A DNA stretch of 64,000 nt, from the NCBI RefSeq assembly GCF_030287445.1, contig NZ_JASVWB010000002.1, forward strand, positions 2,542,001-2,606,000, written 5' to 3'. The position numbers and the translations under genes were made by a program. This document shows positions 31,117 through 40,980 of the stretch, piece by piece; positions within the stretch are counted from its first letter, which is position 1, and each line of letters starts with the position of its first letter. Below the pieces are notes generated by a model. The model saw only the letters and a program-made list of their open reading frames with translations. It was not told where the DNA came from and did no database searches. This DNA is from Streptomyces sp. ALI-76-A. GTDB taxonomy: Bacteria; Actinomycetota; Actinomycetes; Streptomycetales; Streptomycetaceae.

Positions 31117-33252
31117 TCAGGCCAGGCCGGCCTCCTTCATCTGACGCAGTTCCTTCTTCATCTCGGAGACCTCGTCGCGCAGCCGGGCCGCGATCTCGAA
31201 CTGGAGGTCGGCAGCCGCGGCGCGCATGCGCTGGGTCATCTCCTCGATCTGCTCGGCGAGTTCGGCCGCGGGACGGTCGGTGGGGACCGTCTCCTTGGCC
31301 TTGCCCTTGGCTGCCTTGCCGCCCTTGGCCTGGGCGCCGAGCGCGGGCACGGGGGCCTTGGCGCCCTTGCCGTCCTTCAGCTTGCGGTAGCCGGAGCCGA
31401 GCAGTTGTTCCGTGTCGATGTCCTCGCGGGCGATCTGCGCGACGATGTCGTTGATCTTCTTACGGAGTGGCTGGGGGTCGATGCCCCGCTCCGTGTTGTA
31501 CGCGACCTGCTTCTCGCGCCGGCGGTTGGTCTCCTCGATGGCCTTCTCCATCGCCGGAGTGATCTTGTCGGCGTACATGTGGACCTGGCCGGAGACGTTG
31601 CGGGCCGCGCGGCCGATGGTCTGGATCAGGGAGGTGCCGGAGCGCAGGAAGCCCTCCTTGTCGGCGTCGAGGATCGCCACCAGGGAGACCTCGGGCAGGT
31701 CGAGGCCCTCGCGGAGGAGGTTGATGCCCACCAGCACGTCGAACTCACCGGAGCGCAGCTCGCGCAGCAGTTCGACGCGGCGCAGGGTGTCGACGTCGCT
31801 GTGCAGATAGCGGACCTGGATACCGAGTTCCAGGAAGTAGTCGGTGAGGTCCTCGGCCATCTTCTTGGTGAGCGTGGTGACCAGGACCCGTTCGTCCTTC
31901 TCGGTGCGCAGGCGGATCTCGTGCACCAGGTCGTCGATCTGGCCCTCGGTGGGCTTGACGACGACTTCGGGGTCGATGAGGCCGGTGGGGCGGATGATCT
32001 GCTCGACGTAACCGTCACCGCGCGACAGCTCGTACTTGCCCGGCGTCGCCGACAGGTAGACGGCCTGGCCGATGCGCTCCTGGAACTCCTCCCACTTCAG
32101 GGGCCGGTTGTCCAGGGCGGAGGGGAGCCGGAAGCCGTGGTCGACGAGGGTGCGCTTGCGGGAGGCGTCGCCCTCGTACATGGCGCCGATCTGGGGCACC
32201 GTGACGTGCGACTCGTCGATGACGAGCAGGAAGTCGTCGGGGAAGTAGTCCAGCAGGGTGTTCGGCGGGGAACCGGGCTCGCGGCCGTCGAAGTGCATCG
32301 AGTAGTTCTCGACGCCGGAGCAGGAGCCGATCTGGCGGAGCATCTCGAGGTCGTACGTCGTGCGCATGCGCAGCCGCTGGGCCTCCAGGAGCTTGCCCTG
32401 CTTCTCCAGTTCGGCCAGGCGCTCCCCGAGTTCCTTCTCGATGTCGTTGACGGCCCGCTCCAGGCGCTCGGGGCCCGCGACGTAGTGGGAGGCGGGGAAG
32501 ACGTACAGCTGCTCGTCGTCGCTGATGATCTCGCCGGTGAGCGGGTGGAGGGTGGACAGGGCCTCGATCTCGTCGCCGAACATCTCGATGCGGACGGCGA
32601 GCTCCTCGTAGACCGGGAAGATCTCGATGGTGTCGCCGCGCACGCGGAAGGTGCCGCGGGCGAAGGCGAGGTCGTTGCGGGTGTACTGGATGTCCACGAA
32701 GCGGCGCAGCAGCTGGTCCCGGTCGATCTCGTCGCCGACCCGGAGGGGGACCATGCGGTCCACGTACTCCTGTGGCGTGCCGAGGCCGTAGATGCAGGAG
32801 ACCGAGGCGACCACGACGACGTCGCGGCGGGTCAGCAGCGAGTTGGTGGCGGAGTGGCGGAGCCGCTCGACCTCCTCGTTGACCGAGGAGTCCTTCTCGA
32901 TGTAGGTGTCCGACTGCGGGACGTACGCCTCGGGCTGGTAGTAGTCGTAGTACGAGACGAAGTACTCGACCGCGTTGTTCGGCAGCAGCTCGCGGAACTC
33001 GTTCGCCAGCTGAGCGGCCAGCGTCTTGTTCGGCGCCATCACGAGCGTGGGGCGCTGAAGCTTCTCGATCATCCACGCGGTGGTGGCGGATTTGCCGGTG
33101 CCGGTCGCGCCGAGCAGTACGACGTCCTTCTCACCGGCCTCGATGCGTCGGGCCAGCTCGGCGATGGCCGCCGGCTGGTCGCCGCTGGGCTGGTAGGGGC
33201 TGACGACCTCGAAGGGCGCCACCGTGCGTTCGATGTGGGATACGGGCCGCAT
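31117..33252 (-). CDS. uvrB: Excinuclease ABC subunit B
   Basis: A 711-residue helicase-like damage-verification protein of nucleotide excision repair. Walker [16 protein letters not shown] (about 42), the beta-hairpin region [20 protein letters not shown] (about 100), DEXX VIDESHV, motif [12 protein letters not shown] and the C-terminal UVR motif that binds UvrC ([20 protein letters not shown]) are all present. An ATG at 33252 lies seven bases after the TACGGT of its promoter, so the mRNA is probably leaderless; this decides the start against upstream GTGs. Confidence 0.97.
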   Translation of the reverse strand: MRPVSHIERTVAPFEVVSPYQPSGDQPAAIAELARRIEAGEKDVVLLGATGTGKSATTAWMIEKLQRPTLVMAPNKTLAAQLANEFRELLPNNAVEYFVSYYDYYQPEAYVPQSDTYIEKDSSVNEEVERLRHSATNSLLTRRDVVVVASVSCIYGLGTPQEYVDRMVPLRVGDEIDRDQLLRRFVDIQYTRNDLAFARGTFRVRGDTIEIFPVYEELAVRIEMFGDEIEALSTLHPLTGEIISDDEQLYVFPASHYVAGPERLERAVNDIEKELGERLAELEKQGKLLEAQRLRMRTTYDLEMLRQIGSCSGVENYSMHFDGREPGSPPNTLLDYFPDDFLLVIDESHVTVPQIGAMYEGDASRKRTLVDHGFRLPSALDNRPLKWEEFQERIGQAVYLSATPGKYELSRGDGYVEQIIRPTGLIDPEVVVKPTEGQIDDLVHEIRLRTEKDERVLVTTLTKKMAEDLTDYFLELGIQVRYLHSDVDTLRRVELLRELRSGEFDVLVGINLLREGLDLPEVSLVAILDADKEGFLRSGTSLIQTIGRAARNVSGQVHMYADKITPAMEKAIEETNRRREKQVAYNTERGIDPQPLRKKINDIVAQIAREDIDTEQLLGSGYRKLKDGKGAKAPVPALGAQAKGGKAAKGKAKETVPTDRPAAELAEQIEEMTQRMRAAAADLQFEIAARLRDEVSEMKKELRQMKEAGLA

Positions 33253-33259
33253 GCCATCC

Positions 33260-33282
33260 ACCGTACGACCCCCCACTGACAA
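33260..33282 (-). promoter_or_regulatory. DNA-damage (PafBC / RecA-NDp type) promoter of uvrB
   Basis: Minus strand: TTGTCAGTG, eight bases (GGGGGTCG), TACGGT, seven bases, ATG. It is an exact consensus match and almost base for base the same as the promoter of the alkyltransferase gene at 35390. Confidence 0.88.
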
Positions 33283-33292
33283 TGCGTCCCGA

Positions 33293-34162
33293 TCAGCGGT
33301 TTTGCGGGGTACGGACGGTGTGCTGGTCCGGCTGACGGCGGGGACGGAGAGGCGGACGGCGGGCGGCTGGGGCGGCCACCAGATCGCGCGCGGGTATGCC
33401 CGGCTTGTTCTCGGTGGGTGTCCAGCCGGGCCTGCCCATGACCATCAGCGGGTCGAACAGGACGACCACCCCCGCGAGCAGCAGGAACGCGAGCGGACCG
33501 ATCATCATCGGTGCGAGCAGGGCGGCGGCCGAGTCACCGCGGACGGGGGCCGCCGTGTCGTGGACATGGACGCTGAGGGCGGCCATGCCCGTGTAGTGCA
33601 TGCCGGTGACCGCGAGCCCCATGACGACGCTCGCTCCGACGCTCCACAGGAACCCCCTGACCTGGCCGGCGGCCCACAGCGCGGTGGTGGCGGCGCCGAT
33701 GGCGATGACGACGGAGACGGCCACGGTGAACGTGTTGTACTCCAACTCGCCGTTCAGGCGCATTCCGGCCATGCCCAGGTAGTGCATGGTGGCGATGCCC
33801 AGACCGGTGATGGCGCCCCCGGTCATCAGGGCCGTTCCCCTGGCCCCGCGGTAGCCGACGATGAAGATCCCGATTCCCACCATGACGATGGCGACGCCCA
33901 GGCTCGCGAACGTCATCGCCCGGTCGTAGTGGATCGGCGCCTGCTCGACCTTGAACCCCATCATCGCGATGAAGTGCATGGTCCAGATGCCGGAGCCGAT
34001 CGCCGCCGCCCCGAGGGCCAGCCAGCCGGGCCGCCAGGAGTTGTCGACGAGCAGGGACCGGGTGGTGCAGCGCAGCCCCAGAGCGCCGCCCAGGCAGGCC
34101 ATGAGATAGGCCACCAGCGGTGTGACGAGTCCGTAGCTGAATCCGTCGACCGTGCCTTGCAT
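33293..34162 (-). CDS. MHYT-domain integral membrane sensor protein
   Basis: A 289-residue membrane protein with seven helices and three MHYT-type motifs in successive helices: [12 protein letters not shown] (about 58), [12 protein letters not shown] (about 122) and [13 protein letters not shown] (about 185). The His/Met residues are thought to bind copper and sense a diatomic gas such as O2, CO or NO at the outer membrane face. Unlike many MHYT proteins it has no GGDEF/EAL output, only a short Arg/Pro-rich tail, so the partner is unknown. It ends 40 bases before the uvrB start. Confidence 0.9.
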   Translation of the reverse strand: MQGTVDGFSYGLVTPLVAYLMACLGGALGLRCTTRSLLVDNSWRPGWLALGAAAIGSGIWTMHFIAMMGFKVEQAPIHYDRAMTFASLGVAIVMVGIGIFIVGYRGARGTALMTGGAITGLGIATMHYLGMAGMRLNGELEYNTFTVAVSVVIAIGAATTALWAAGQVRGFLWSVGASVVMGLAVTGMHYTGMAALSVHVHDTAAPVRGDSAAALLAPMMIGPLAFLLLAGVVVLFDPLMVMGRPGWTPTENKPGIPARDLVAAPAARRPPLRPRRQPDQHTVRTPQNR

Positions 34163-34350
34163 GCGCGGTTGCCCTTCCGCCTTCTACGTCCCGGAATGTT
34201 CCGATGTGCACCTCGTCCCAGGACCGCCCGAGCGGTCAGGGCTGAGGCAGAGAGTATGACCCCCACCGGAATGGTCGAACGATTTTCCGACAAAGAATCA
34301 CGTCCTTGCCGCAGTTGCGCGGTACCGGTGAGCGGACTTGGTGTGGCCTC

Positions 34351-34372
34351 GTTCAACTTGTGGTCGTTCCGC
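34351..34372 (+). promoter_or_regulatory. Candidate PHO box upstream of the phosphodiesterase gene
   Basis: Two contiguous 11-base direct repeats, GTTCAACTTGT and GGTCGTTCCGC, each fit the Streptomyces PhoP unit (GTTCACC-like heptamer start) imperfectly. They lie 70 bases before the ATG. The S. coelicolor orthologue (glpQ2, as I recall) is under PhoP control. Confidence 0.45.
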
Positions 34373-34441
34373 ACCCGCCCCCTGTTGACTCCCTGCTGTC
34401 ACAGTTGAGCTGTCCGTGACCGTTTCACGCGAGGAGTACGC

Positions 34442-35317
34442 ATGCACGCGCGCGCAGTTGCCGCCACGACCACCGCGCTCCTGGGGACCGCCTTCTTTCT
34501 GCTTCCGCCCTCCGACGCCCGGGCCGACGAGGACGGTGGGCGGCCGACGGTCGTCGCCCACCGGGGGGCATCCGCCTACGCTCCGGAGAACACCCTGGCC
34601 GCCGTGGACAAGGCGGCCGAGCTGGGCACCACCTGGGTGGAGAACGACGTCCAGCGCACCCGGGACGGCGAGCTGGTCGTCCTGCACGACGACAGCCTGC
34701 GGCGCACCACCGATGTCGAGCAGGTCTTCCCGGGGCGGGCGCCCTGGAAGGTGAAGGACTTCACCGCGGCCGAGATCGCGCGGCTCGACGCGGGCGGCTG
34801 GTTCGGTGCCGCGTACGCGGGCGCGCGCGTGCCGACGCTCCAGCAGTACGTGCGCCGGGTGGAGCGGCACGATCAGAAGCTGCTCCTCGAGATCAAGAAC
34901 CCGGAGCTGTATCCGGGCATCGAGCGGCAGACCCTGAAGCTCCTGAGCAACGAGGGCTGGCTCGACCGGCGGCACCTCGCGGACCGACTGGTCGTGCAGA
35001 GCTTCAGCGCGGACTGCGTGCGGACCGTCCATCACCTGAAGCCGGGCGTCACGACCGGCTTCCTCGGCACTCCGCCCGTGTCGGACCTGGCCGTGTACGC
35101 CGCCTTCGCCGACCAGGTCAATCCCTCGTACGGTTCCCTCTCCAGGGGATACGTCTCCGCCGTGCACGCCTTCACGGGGCCGCACGGCAGGCCGCTGGAG
35201 GTCTTCACCTGGACCGTCGACGACGCGGAGACGGCCCGGCTGGTCGCCGGGTACGGCGTCGACGGCGTCATCACCAACAAGCCCGACGTGGTGCGCGGCG
35301 CGCTGCCCGCCGTCTGA
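34442..35317 (+). CDS. glpQ2: Secreted glycerophosphodiester phosphodiesterase
   Basis: A 291-residue exported enzyme that hydrolyses glycerophosphodiesters from lipid or teichoic acid turnover to glycerol-3-phosphate, feeding phosphate starvation needs. The signal peptide is residues 1-27 (cleavage after DARA). GDPD motifs: VVAHRGASAYAPENTLAAV (metal and catalytic His, about 37-55), WVENDVQRTRDGELVVLHDDSLRRTT (metal and catalytic His), LLEIKNPE and the C-terminal TWTVDD plus DGVITNKPD. The position next to uvrB matches S. coelicolor glpQ2. ATG 34442 follows GCGAGGAG. Confidence 0.92.
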   Translation: MHARAVAATTTALLGTAFFLLPPSDARADEDGGRPTVVAHRGASAYAPENTLAAVDKAAELGTTWVENDVQRTRDGELVVLHDDSLRRTTDVEQVFPGRAPWKVKDFTAAEIARLDAGGWFGAAYAGARVPTLQQYVRRVERHDQKLLLEIKNPELYPGIERQTLKLLSNEGWLDRRHLADRLVVQSFSADCVRTVHHLKPGVTTGFLGTPPVSDLAVYAAFADQVNPSYGSLSRGYVSAVHAFTGPHGRPLEVFTWTVDDAETARLVAGYGVDGVITNKPDVVRGALPAV

Positions 35318-35389
35318 GCCGCGTCCCGATCGCGGACCGCCGGGTGTCCGGAAGCCTGCGGGGTGCCCGCGACCGCCGTTCACCGGGCG

Positions 35390-35412
35390 TTGTCAGCGGC
35401 GGGTCGTACGGT
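35390..35412 (+). promoter_or_regulatory. DNA-damage (PafBC / RecA-NDp type) promoter of the alkyltransferase gene
   Basis: TTGTCAGCG, eight bases (GCGGGTCG), TACGGT, seven bases, ATG: same architecture and nearly the same sequence as uvrB, pointing to a leaderless damage-induced transcript. Confidence 0.82.
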
Positions 35413-35419
35413 GGGTCGC

Positions 35420-35974
35420 ATGAACAGCCCTGGGCAGTACGAGCAGCAGGTCGTGTGGACCGTCGTCCCCACCGACATCGGTCCGCTGCTGCTGGCCGCG
35501 ACCCGAGACGGCCTGGTCAACGTCGTCTTCCACGCCACGGCCGCCGTGCGCGACAAAGCGCTCGACCGGCTCGGGTCCCGGCTGGGCAGTGAGCCGGCCG
35601 AGGCGCCCGACTCCCCGCTGCTGGCCGAGGCGATACGTCAGGTGAAGGCGTACTTCGCGGGCGAGCTGCACGACTTCCAGTTGCCCCTGGACTGGTCGTT
35701 GATCTCGGGCTTCAACCGACAGGTGCTGCGCGAACTCGCGTCCGGTGTGCGGTACGGCACCGTCGTCGGGTACGGCGACCTGGCCGGCCGGGTCGGGCAG
35801 CCGGGCGCGGCGCAGGCGGTGGGAACGGCGATGGGCGCCAACCCGCTGCCGGTCGTCGTGCCCTGCCATCGGGTCGTCGAAAGCGACGGTGGCATCGGCG
35901 GCTTCGGGGGCGGGCTGGAGGCGAAGCGGAGACTGCTCGCGCTGGAGGGGGTCCTGCCCGAGCCCCTGTTCTGA
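35420..35974 (+). CDS. ogt: Methylated-DNA--protein-cysteine S-methyltransferase (MGMT/Ogt)
   Basis: A 184-residue suicide repair protein that moves alkyl groups from O6-alkylguanine to its own cysteine. The active-site motif PVVVPCHRVV is intact (about 147-156). The helix-turn-helix with the arginine finger region (VPYGTVVGYGDLAGRVG-like YGTVVGYGDLAGRVGQPGAA, about 112) and the C-terminal GGIGGFGGGLEAKRRLLALE match Ogt. ATG 35420 is fixed by the promoter spacing. The damage-type promoter makes it part of the repair regulon with uvrABC. Confidence 0.95.
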   Translation: MNSPGQYEQQVVWTVVPTDIGPLLLAATRDGLVNVVFHATAAVRDKALDRLGSRLGSEPAEAPDSPLLAEAIRQVKAYFAGELHDFQLPLDWSLISGFNRQVLRELASGVRYGTVVGYGDLAGRVGQPGAAQAVGTAMGANPLPVVVPCHRVVESDGGIGGFGGGLEAKRRLLALEGVLPEPLF

Positions 35975-36090
35975 GCCCTGGGCGTCTGTCGTCCGTCCAC
36001 GACGGCCGGCCGGAAGGCGAGGTATCAGCGGCCGGGGCCGGATGACGGCGCTCCTGCACGGGCACCCGCACATCGCCGAGGCCGTCGACG

Positions 36091-36124
36091 CGGGAGGTGG
36101 CCACGCGCGCGTGGCCACCTCCCG
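36091..36124. terminator. Perfect 34-base palindrome, bidirectional terminator
   Basis: A fully self-complementary stretch with arms CGGGAGGTGGCCACGCG and CGCGTGGCCACCTCCCG, placed between the convergent alkyltransferase and VOC genes. It would stop transcription from both sides. Confidence 0.85.
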
Positions 36125-36159
36125 GGCTGGTCGCGGTGCCGGGCTGCCGGCTCCCGGAC

Positions 36160-36588
36160 TCAGTCGTAGTGCCGGGCCTCGAAGACGTTGCCGTCCGGGT
36201 CGCGGAAGTAGAAGCTGCGCCGGGCCTGCCCGCGGGCGCCGAAGGAGTCGTGGGAGATGTCCGAGACAGGCACCGACCGTTCCTCCAGGCGGGCGCGCAG
36301 GGTCTCGAAGTCGTCGGCGGGCAGGGCCAGGCAGACGTGGTTGACCGGGTGACCCGCGCTGTCGGCGGCGCCCGGGACCATCGTCATGCCTTCCGCGGCG
36401 GTCAGCGGCATCAGGTCGAAGATCGTCTCGTCGTTGAGTCGTACGGAGGGAAAGGAGACCGCTCCCGCGGCGAATTCGGTGATCCTCAAGGTTTCCATCC
36501 CGACCGTCTTCTCGTAGAAGTCGGCCGACGCCAGCGGGTCGTGCACCCAGAGGACGACGTGGTCGAGACGTGTCGTGTTGTCGGTCAT
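36160..36588 (-). CDS. VOC family (glyoxalase/bleomycin-resistance fold) protein
   Basis: A 142-residue metal-binding VOC-fold protein with two beta-alpha-beta-beta-beta modules: LDHVVLWVHDPLASADFYEKTVGM (first, about 8-31) and HPVNHVCLALPADDF (second, about 79), ending in SFYFRDPDGNVFEARHYD, where the final metal-ligand Glu lies. The fold includes glyoxalase I, extradiol dioxygenases and antibiotic-binding proteins; the substrate cannot be told. ATG 36588 is chosen as the natural start of the first module. Confidence 0.88.
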   Translation of the reverse strand: MTDNTTRLDHVVLWVHDPLASADFYEKTVGMETLRITEFAAGAVSFPSVRLNDETIFDLMPLTAAEGMTMVPGAADSAGHPVNHVCLALPADDFETLRARLEERSVPVSDISHDSFGARGQARRSFYFRDPDGNVFEARHYD

Positions 36589-36687
36589 GCGGCCCAGGCT
36601 GGTGGTGTCCCCCACAGGCCGCAAGTGTTTGGCCGGGCGCGCCGCCCGCCAGAGATGAGGGAAGAGCGACCGACAGGAGGCAGGCCC

Positions 36688-37596
36688 GTGGTGCTGGTGG
36701 TGTCCGACGAGGTGCGGGACGCGATCGACGCGCGTCGACCCGTGGTGGCCCTGGAGTCCACGATCATCGCGCACGGGCTGCCACGCCCACGGAATCTGCG
36801 GGTGGCGCTGGAACTGGAGAACGTCGTACGGCAGGAGGGCGCCGTTCCCGCCACGATCGCCGTGCTGGACGGGCGGCCCCACGTCGGCCTGGACGAGGAA
36901 CAGTTGGAGCGGGTCGCCAACGAGGACGGCATCCGCAAGCTGGGCCACCGGGACCTGCCGCTCGCGGTGGCCCGCGGGGCGAGCGGGGCGACGACGGTGT
37001 CGGCGACCGCGCTGCTGGCGGCTCGGGCGGGCGTACGGGTGTTCGCGACGGGTGGGCTCGGCGGGGTACACCGCCAGTGGACGGTGACGCAGGACGAGTC
37101 GGCCGATCTCGGGCTGCTGGCACGTACCCGGATCACCGTGGTGTGCGCGGGGGTGAAGTCGATCCTGGACGTGCCGGCGACACTGCAGCGGCTGGAGACC
37201 CTGGGCGTCGCGGTGGCCGGCTACGGCACGGACCGCTTCCCCGGCTTCTATCTCTCGGACTCGGGACACCCGGTGGAGTGGACCCTGGAAACCCCGCGGC
37301 AGGTGGCGGACGTGATGCGGGCTCAGGACGCGCTCGACGGACCGGAGTCGGCGCTGATCGTCGCCCACCCCCTGCCCGAGGCGGAGCAGCTGGATCCCGA
37401 GCTGCACGCGCGCGTGCTCGCCGAGGCGCTGCACGCGTGCGAGCAGGAGGGGATCACCGGCCAGGCGGTCACCCCGTTCCTGCTCGACCACCTGGTGCGG
37501 CACACCGACGGGGCCTCGCTGCGCGCCAACCTCGCGGCGGTGCGCGGCAACGTACGGCTGGCGGGGCGGATCGCGGCGGCCTGGGCCGGGGCGTGA
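36688..37596 (+). CDS. psuG: Pseudouridine-5'-phosphate glycosidase
   Basis: A 302-residue enzyme that reversibly splits pseudouridine 5'-phosphate into uracil and ribose 5-phosphate. Conserved blocks: VVALESTIIAHGLPRPRNL (about 18-36), GATTVSATALLAARAGVRVFATGGLGGVHR (about 97-126), GVKSILDVPATLQRLETLGV and the C-terminal QAVTPFLLDHLVRHTDGASL. GTG 36688 follows AGGAGG. Its TGA overlaps the GTG of the kinase gene, forming the pseudouridine salvage pair in which the kinase product is its substrate. Confidence 0.94.
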   Translation: MVLVVSDEVRDAIDARRPVVALESTIIAHGLPRPRNLRVALELENVVRQEGAVPATIAVLDGRPHVGLDEEQLERVANEDGIRKLGHRDLPLAVARGASGATTVSATALLAARAGVRVFATGGLGGVHRQWTVTQDESADLGLLARTRITVVCAGVKSILDVPATLQRLETLGVAVAGYGTDRFPGFYLSDSGHPVEWTLETPRQVADVMRAQDALDGPESALIVAHPLPEAEQLDPELHARVLAEALHACEQEGITGQAVTPFLLDHLVRHTDGASLRANLAAVRGNVRLAGRIAAAWAGA

Positions 37597-38591
37597 CCAC
37601 GGGGCGGCCCCGGCCGGGTGCGCCCGGAGCGGCGGATCACGGGGGCGGCCGGGCGGCCGGCCCAGAGGGGGCGCTGCTCGTCGTCGGGGACGTCATCACG
37701 GACGTCGTCGCCCGGCACCGGGGGCCGCTCGCCGCGGGCACGGACACGGCCGCGGCGATCCGGACGGTACCGGGCGGCGCGGGGGCGAACGTGGCCTGTT
37801 GGGCCGCCCGCGGCGGCCGCTCGGAGGTACGGCTGCTGGGGCGGGTCGGCGCGGACTCGGCCGCCTGGCACGAACGGGAGCTGGTCGGCCACGGAGTACG
37901 GCCCCGGCTCGTCGTCGATCCGCAGGCGCCCACCGGGACGGTGATCTGCCTCGTCGACGCGGGCGGGACGGCCGAGCGGACGTTCCTCACCGACAGCGGG
38001 GCGTCGCTGCGGCTCGGACCCGAGGACTGGTCGGACGCGCTGCTCGACGGGGTCGCCCGGCTGCACCTGTCGGGCTATCTGCTGTTCTCCGAACCGAGCC
38101 GGGCGCTGGTGACCGTCGCCTTGGAAGCGGCACGCGCGCGGGAGGTGCCGGTCAGCCTGGACCCGGCGTCGTCCGGTTTCCTGGTGACGTTGGGAGTGGA
38201 CCGGTTCCTGGCGCTCGTCGACGGCGTGGACGTACTGCTGCCCAGCCGGGACGAGGCCTGCCTGCTCACCGGGGTGCCGGATACGGCGGACGCGGCGGCC
38301 CGGCTGAGCCGTCATGTCCCGCTGGTGGTCGCCAAGCAGGGCGCCGACGGCGCGCTGGTGGCCCGGTCCGGCACCGTGATCGCCCACGTCCCGGCGGTAC
38401 CGGCGACACCCCGGGACACCACCGGGGCGGGCGACGCCTTCACGGGCGCCTTCCTCGCCGCCCTGCTCACGGGTGCCGCACCCGAGGACGCGGCGGCGGA
38501 GGGGTGCCGGGCGGGGGCGTTGGCGGTGGAGCGGGTCGGGGGGCGGCCGGCGGTGGAGGTCGCGGGGCGGATTCGAGGTGGTGGGAGCTGA
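37593..38591 (+). CDS. psuK: PfkB family kinase, probable pseudouridine kinase
   Basis: A 332-residue ribokinase-family enzyme. Signatures: RTVPGGAGANVACWAARGG (about 53-71) and TPRDTTGAGDAFTGAFLAA (about 273-291, catalytic Asp). A Gly/Ala/Pro-rich N-terminal 28 residues precede the domain. Coupling by GTGA overlap to psuG makes phosphorylation of pseudouridine to its 5'-phosphate the likely role; the assignment rests on context, since PfkB substrates cannot be read from motifs. Confidence 0.88.
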   Translation: MTTGRPRPGAPGAADHGGGRAAGPEGALLVVGDVITDVVARHRGPLAAGTDTAAAIRTVPGGAGANVACWAARGGRSEVRLLGRVGADSAAWHERELVGHGVRPRLVVDPQAPTGTVICLVDAGGTAERTFLTDSGASLRLGPEDWSDALLDGVARLHLSGYLLFSEPSRALVTVALEAARAREVPVSLDPASSGFLVTLGVDRFLALVDGVDVLLPSRDEACLLTGVPDTADAAARLSRHVPLVVAKQGADGALVARSGTVIAHVPAVPATPRDTTGAGDAFTGAFLAALLTGAAPEDAAAEGCRAGALAVERVGGRPAVEVAGRIRGGGS

Positions 38592-38704
38592 GGGGCGGGT
38601 CTGCGGGGAGGGGGCTGAGGGACGGTGCCGGCGGACTGCGTTGATGGAGGGCTCCCCTCGCCCCACACCCTCGCGTCGGCTCCCGCCGTCCGCAGGCCCA
38701 CGCC

Positions 38705-39499
38705 CTACGCCTTGCGTCCCCATGCCGAGATCATCGGGGCGGTGGCGAGGTCCATGCCCCCGGAGGCGACGTTGGCGAGGTGGCGGTCGATGTCCTCGTC
38801 CGTGGCGAGGCCCGCGGTGACGAGCTGAGCGCGGATCTGGCGAACGGTGGCCGACTCCAGGGCGGCGCAGGCGGGCGAGGTGACCGGGAAGTACGCGTCG
38901 GCCTCCACCCGGCGCAGGCCGGCCTCGCGCAGCAGACGCGGCAGCGTGCGCCCGTGGGCGAGGTCGGCGCCCCGGTCGGCGAGCAGGTGCCGGAAGCCCT
39001 GCCGCAACCGGTTCGCGAGCTGCTGCTCGGGGCCGTGCTCGTCGGGGCAGAGCAGCGGCTGGAGCGCCGGGTCGGCGTCCTCGACCAGGAGACGCCCGCC
39101 GGACCGCAGGGCCTTGACCATCGACCGCAACGCCCGTTCGCGGTCCTGCACATGGACGAGTACGAGCCGGGCGTGCACCAGGTCGAAACCCTCCCCCGGC
39201 GGCTCCTCGGCACCGACGTCGTGCACCCGGACCTGCACCGGCGGCCGGGCGGCCGCGGCGAGACGTGAGGTGTCGATGTCGGTGGCGACGACCCGCCCGG
39301 TCGGACCGACCTTCTTGGCCAGCCAGGACACCACGGAGGTGCCTCCGGCACCGACCTCCCAGCAACGCCAGCCGGATCCGATGCCGAAGCCTTCGAGGTG
39401 CCGGAACGTCGTGGGGTCGAAGAGGGTGGCCAAGGCGTCGAAACGTTCTCCCGCCTCGGTCTGCCGGTTGTCGAGGAGATACCCGTCGGTTCGCGTCAT
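38705..39499 (-). CDS. SAM-dependent class I methyltransferase
   Basis: A 264-residue methyltransferase. Motif I CWEVGAGGTSVVSWLAKKVG (about 44-63), motif II VVATDIDTSRLAAA and the LVHARLVLVHV block are typical of ubiquinone/menaquinone-like small-molecule methylases. The start YLLDNRQTEAGERFDALATLFDPTT is a form I recall in many Streptomyces paralogues with antibiotic-like substrates, but the substrate here is unknown. ATG 39499 is chosen; a longer in-frame extension has poor codon bias. Confidence 0.87.
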   Translation of the reverse strand: MTRTDGYLLDNRQTEAGERFDALATLFDPTTFRHLEGFGIGSGWRCWEVGAGGTSVVSWLAKKVGPTGRVVATDIDTSRLAAAARPPVQVRVHDVGAEEPPGEGFDLVHARLVLVHVQDRERALRSMVKALRSGGRLLVEDADPALQPLLCPDEHGPEQQLANRLRQGFRHLLADRGADLAHGRTLPRLLREAGLRRVEADAYFPVTSPACAALESATVRQIRAQLVTAGLATDEDIDRHLANVASGGMDLATAPMISAWGRKA

Positions 39500-39773
39500 G
39501 CCGCGATCATCCCAGTTGCCCTGCTTGTCCACAGTGGTCGACGCGACGGGCACGATGAGATGGCCGACCGCGCCCGGCCTGTGCCCGGCCTGTCCCCGCG
39601 CCCGGCCTGTGCCCGCGCCCGGCGGCCCTCGCCGAAAAGCCGTTGTCCACAGCCGGGAACCAAGCGGAACGCACTGTTCCCACAGGCTTGCCCGCCGCTC
39701 ACGCCGAGCTGGCAGACTGACTCGCCAGAGCGCGGGAACGCGGCGCGAGGGAGATGCACGCAAGGAGATCCGG

Positions 39774-40901
39774 ATGTCCATGGCAGGGAATCTGCGGAAG
39801 GTCACGAGCCTCAGCAAGGTAGGCGGCCTCCGCAAGGTGGCACGGCTGGCACGTCGGCGTCCCCGCGTCGACCTGAGCCATCCGGCCCGGTCCCCGCTGG
39901 GCTCGTCGGTGGTCAACTGCGTGACGTACCGGGAGGGGGTCCGGGTCCCGGCCGGGACCGATCTGGTCGACGCGGTGGAACGGGTGCGCAAGCACCGCGA
40001 CGGTTTCGTCTGGCTCGGCCTGCACGAGCCGACGGGCCAGGAGTTCGCGGGCATCGCCGACCTCTTCGACCTCCACCCGCTGGCGGTCGAGGACGCGGTC
40101 GAGGCACACCAGCGCCCGAAGCTGGAGCGCTACGGCGACACACTCTTCGCGGTGTTCAAGACGGTCTGCTACGTCGACCACGAGGAACTCACGGCGACCA
40201 GCGAGGTGGTCAACACCGGTGAGATCATGGTGTTCGTCGGCCAGGACTTCGTGATCACGGTGCGCCACGGACGGCACGGCTCACTGGGACCGTTGCGCGA
40301 GGAGCTGGAGTCCGCCCCCCAGCAGCTCGCCAAGGGTCCGGCGGCGGTGCTGCACGCGATCGCGGACCATGTGGTCGACGACTATCTGCACGTCACCGAC
40401 GCGGTGCAGGAGGACCTCGACCAGGTCGAGACGGCCGTGTTCTCGGACACCGGCGGCCGCGTCGACCCGGGGCACATCTACCAGCTCAAGCGCGAACTCC
40501 TGGAGCTGAAGCGCGCCGTCGTCCCGCTCGGCCGTCCGCTGGAGGAACTCGCCGCCCGGCCGATCCGGGTGGTCGACCCGGAGATACAGGCCTACTTCCG
40601 CGACGTCGCCGACCATCTGCTGCGTGTGAAGGAGCAGATCGCCGCCTTCGACGAACTGCTCAACTCCATCCTCCAGGCTCACCTCGCGCAGGTCACGGTC
40701 GCGCAGAACGCCGACATGCGCAAGATCACGGCATGGGCCGCGCTGATCGCCGTACCGACGATGGTGTGCGGGTTGTACGGCATGAACTTCGACTACATGC
40801 CGGAGCTGCACTGGCGATTCGGTTACGGCATGGTCCTCGGCGTGATATCCGTCGCCTGCCTGGTCCTGTACCGGGGTTTCCGGCGCAACGGGTGGCTCTG
40901 A
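39774..40901 (+). CDS. corA: Magnesium/cobalt transport protein CorA
   Basis: A 375-residue Mg channel. The long cytoplasmic funnel domain (about 45-310) is followed by two C-terminal membrane helices with the YGMNF selectivity motif (VCGLYGMNFDYMPELHW, about 333-349) and a basic end (YRGFRRNGWL). Homopentamer in the family. ATG 39774 follows AAGGAGATC; a second ATG lies two codons on. It converges with a CBS protein gene. Confidence 0.94.
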   Translation: MSMAGNLRKVTSLSKVGGLRKVARLARRRPRVDLSHPARSPLGSSVVNCVTYREGVRVPAGTDLVDAVERVRKHRDGFVWLGLHEPTGQEFAGIADLFDLHPLAVEDAVEAHQRPKLERYGDTLFAVFKTVCYVDHEELTATSEVVNTGEIMVFVGQDFVITVRHGRHGSLGPLREELESAPQQLAKGPAAVLHAIADHVVDDYLHVTDAVQEDLDQVETAVFSDTGGRVDPGHIYQLKRELLELKRAVVPLGRPLEELAARPIRVVDPEIQAYFRDVADHLLRVKEQIAAFDELLNSILQAHLAQVTVAQNADMRKITAWAALIAVPTMVCGLYGMNFDYMPELHWRFGYGMVLGVISVACLVLYRGFRRNGWL

Positions 40902-40980
40902 CCGGCGGCGCGGCCTTCACGGCACCGCGGCACCGTGTCCGGCGCGGCCGGCCGGGACGTGTCGGGCGTAGGCGCTCGGG

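Noticed and set aside
30871..33279. Long plus-strand frame across terD upstream region and uvrB
   Set aside because: Antisense shadow of uvrB; no start signal and no family features.
37323..39365. Minus-strand frame of 680 codons over psuG-psuK
   Set aside because: Shadow of the psuG and psuK genes; Arg/Ala/Gly/Pro-rich with no domain.
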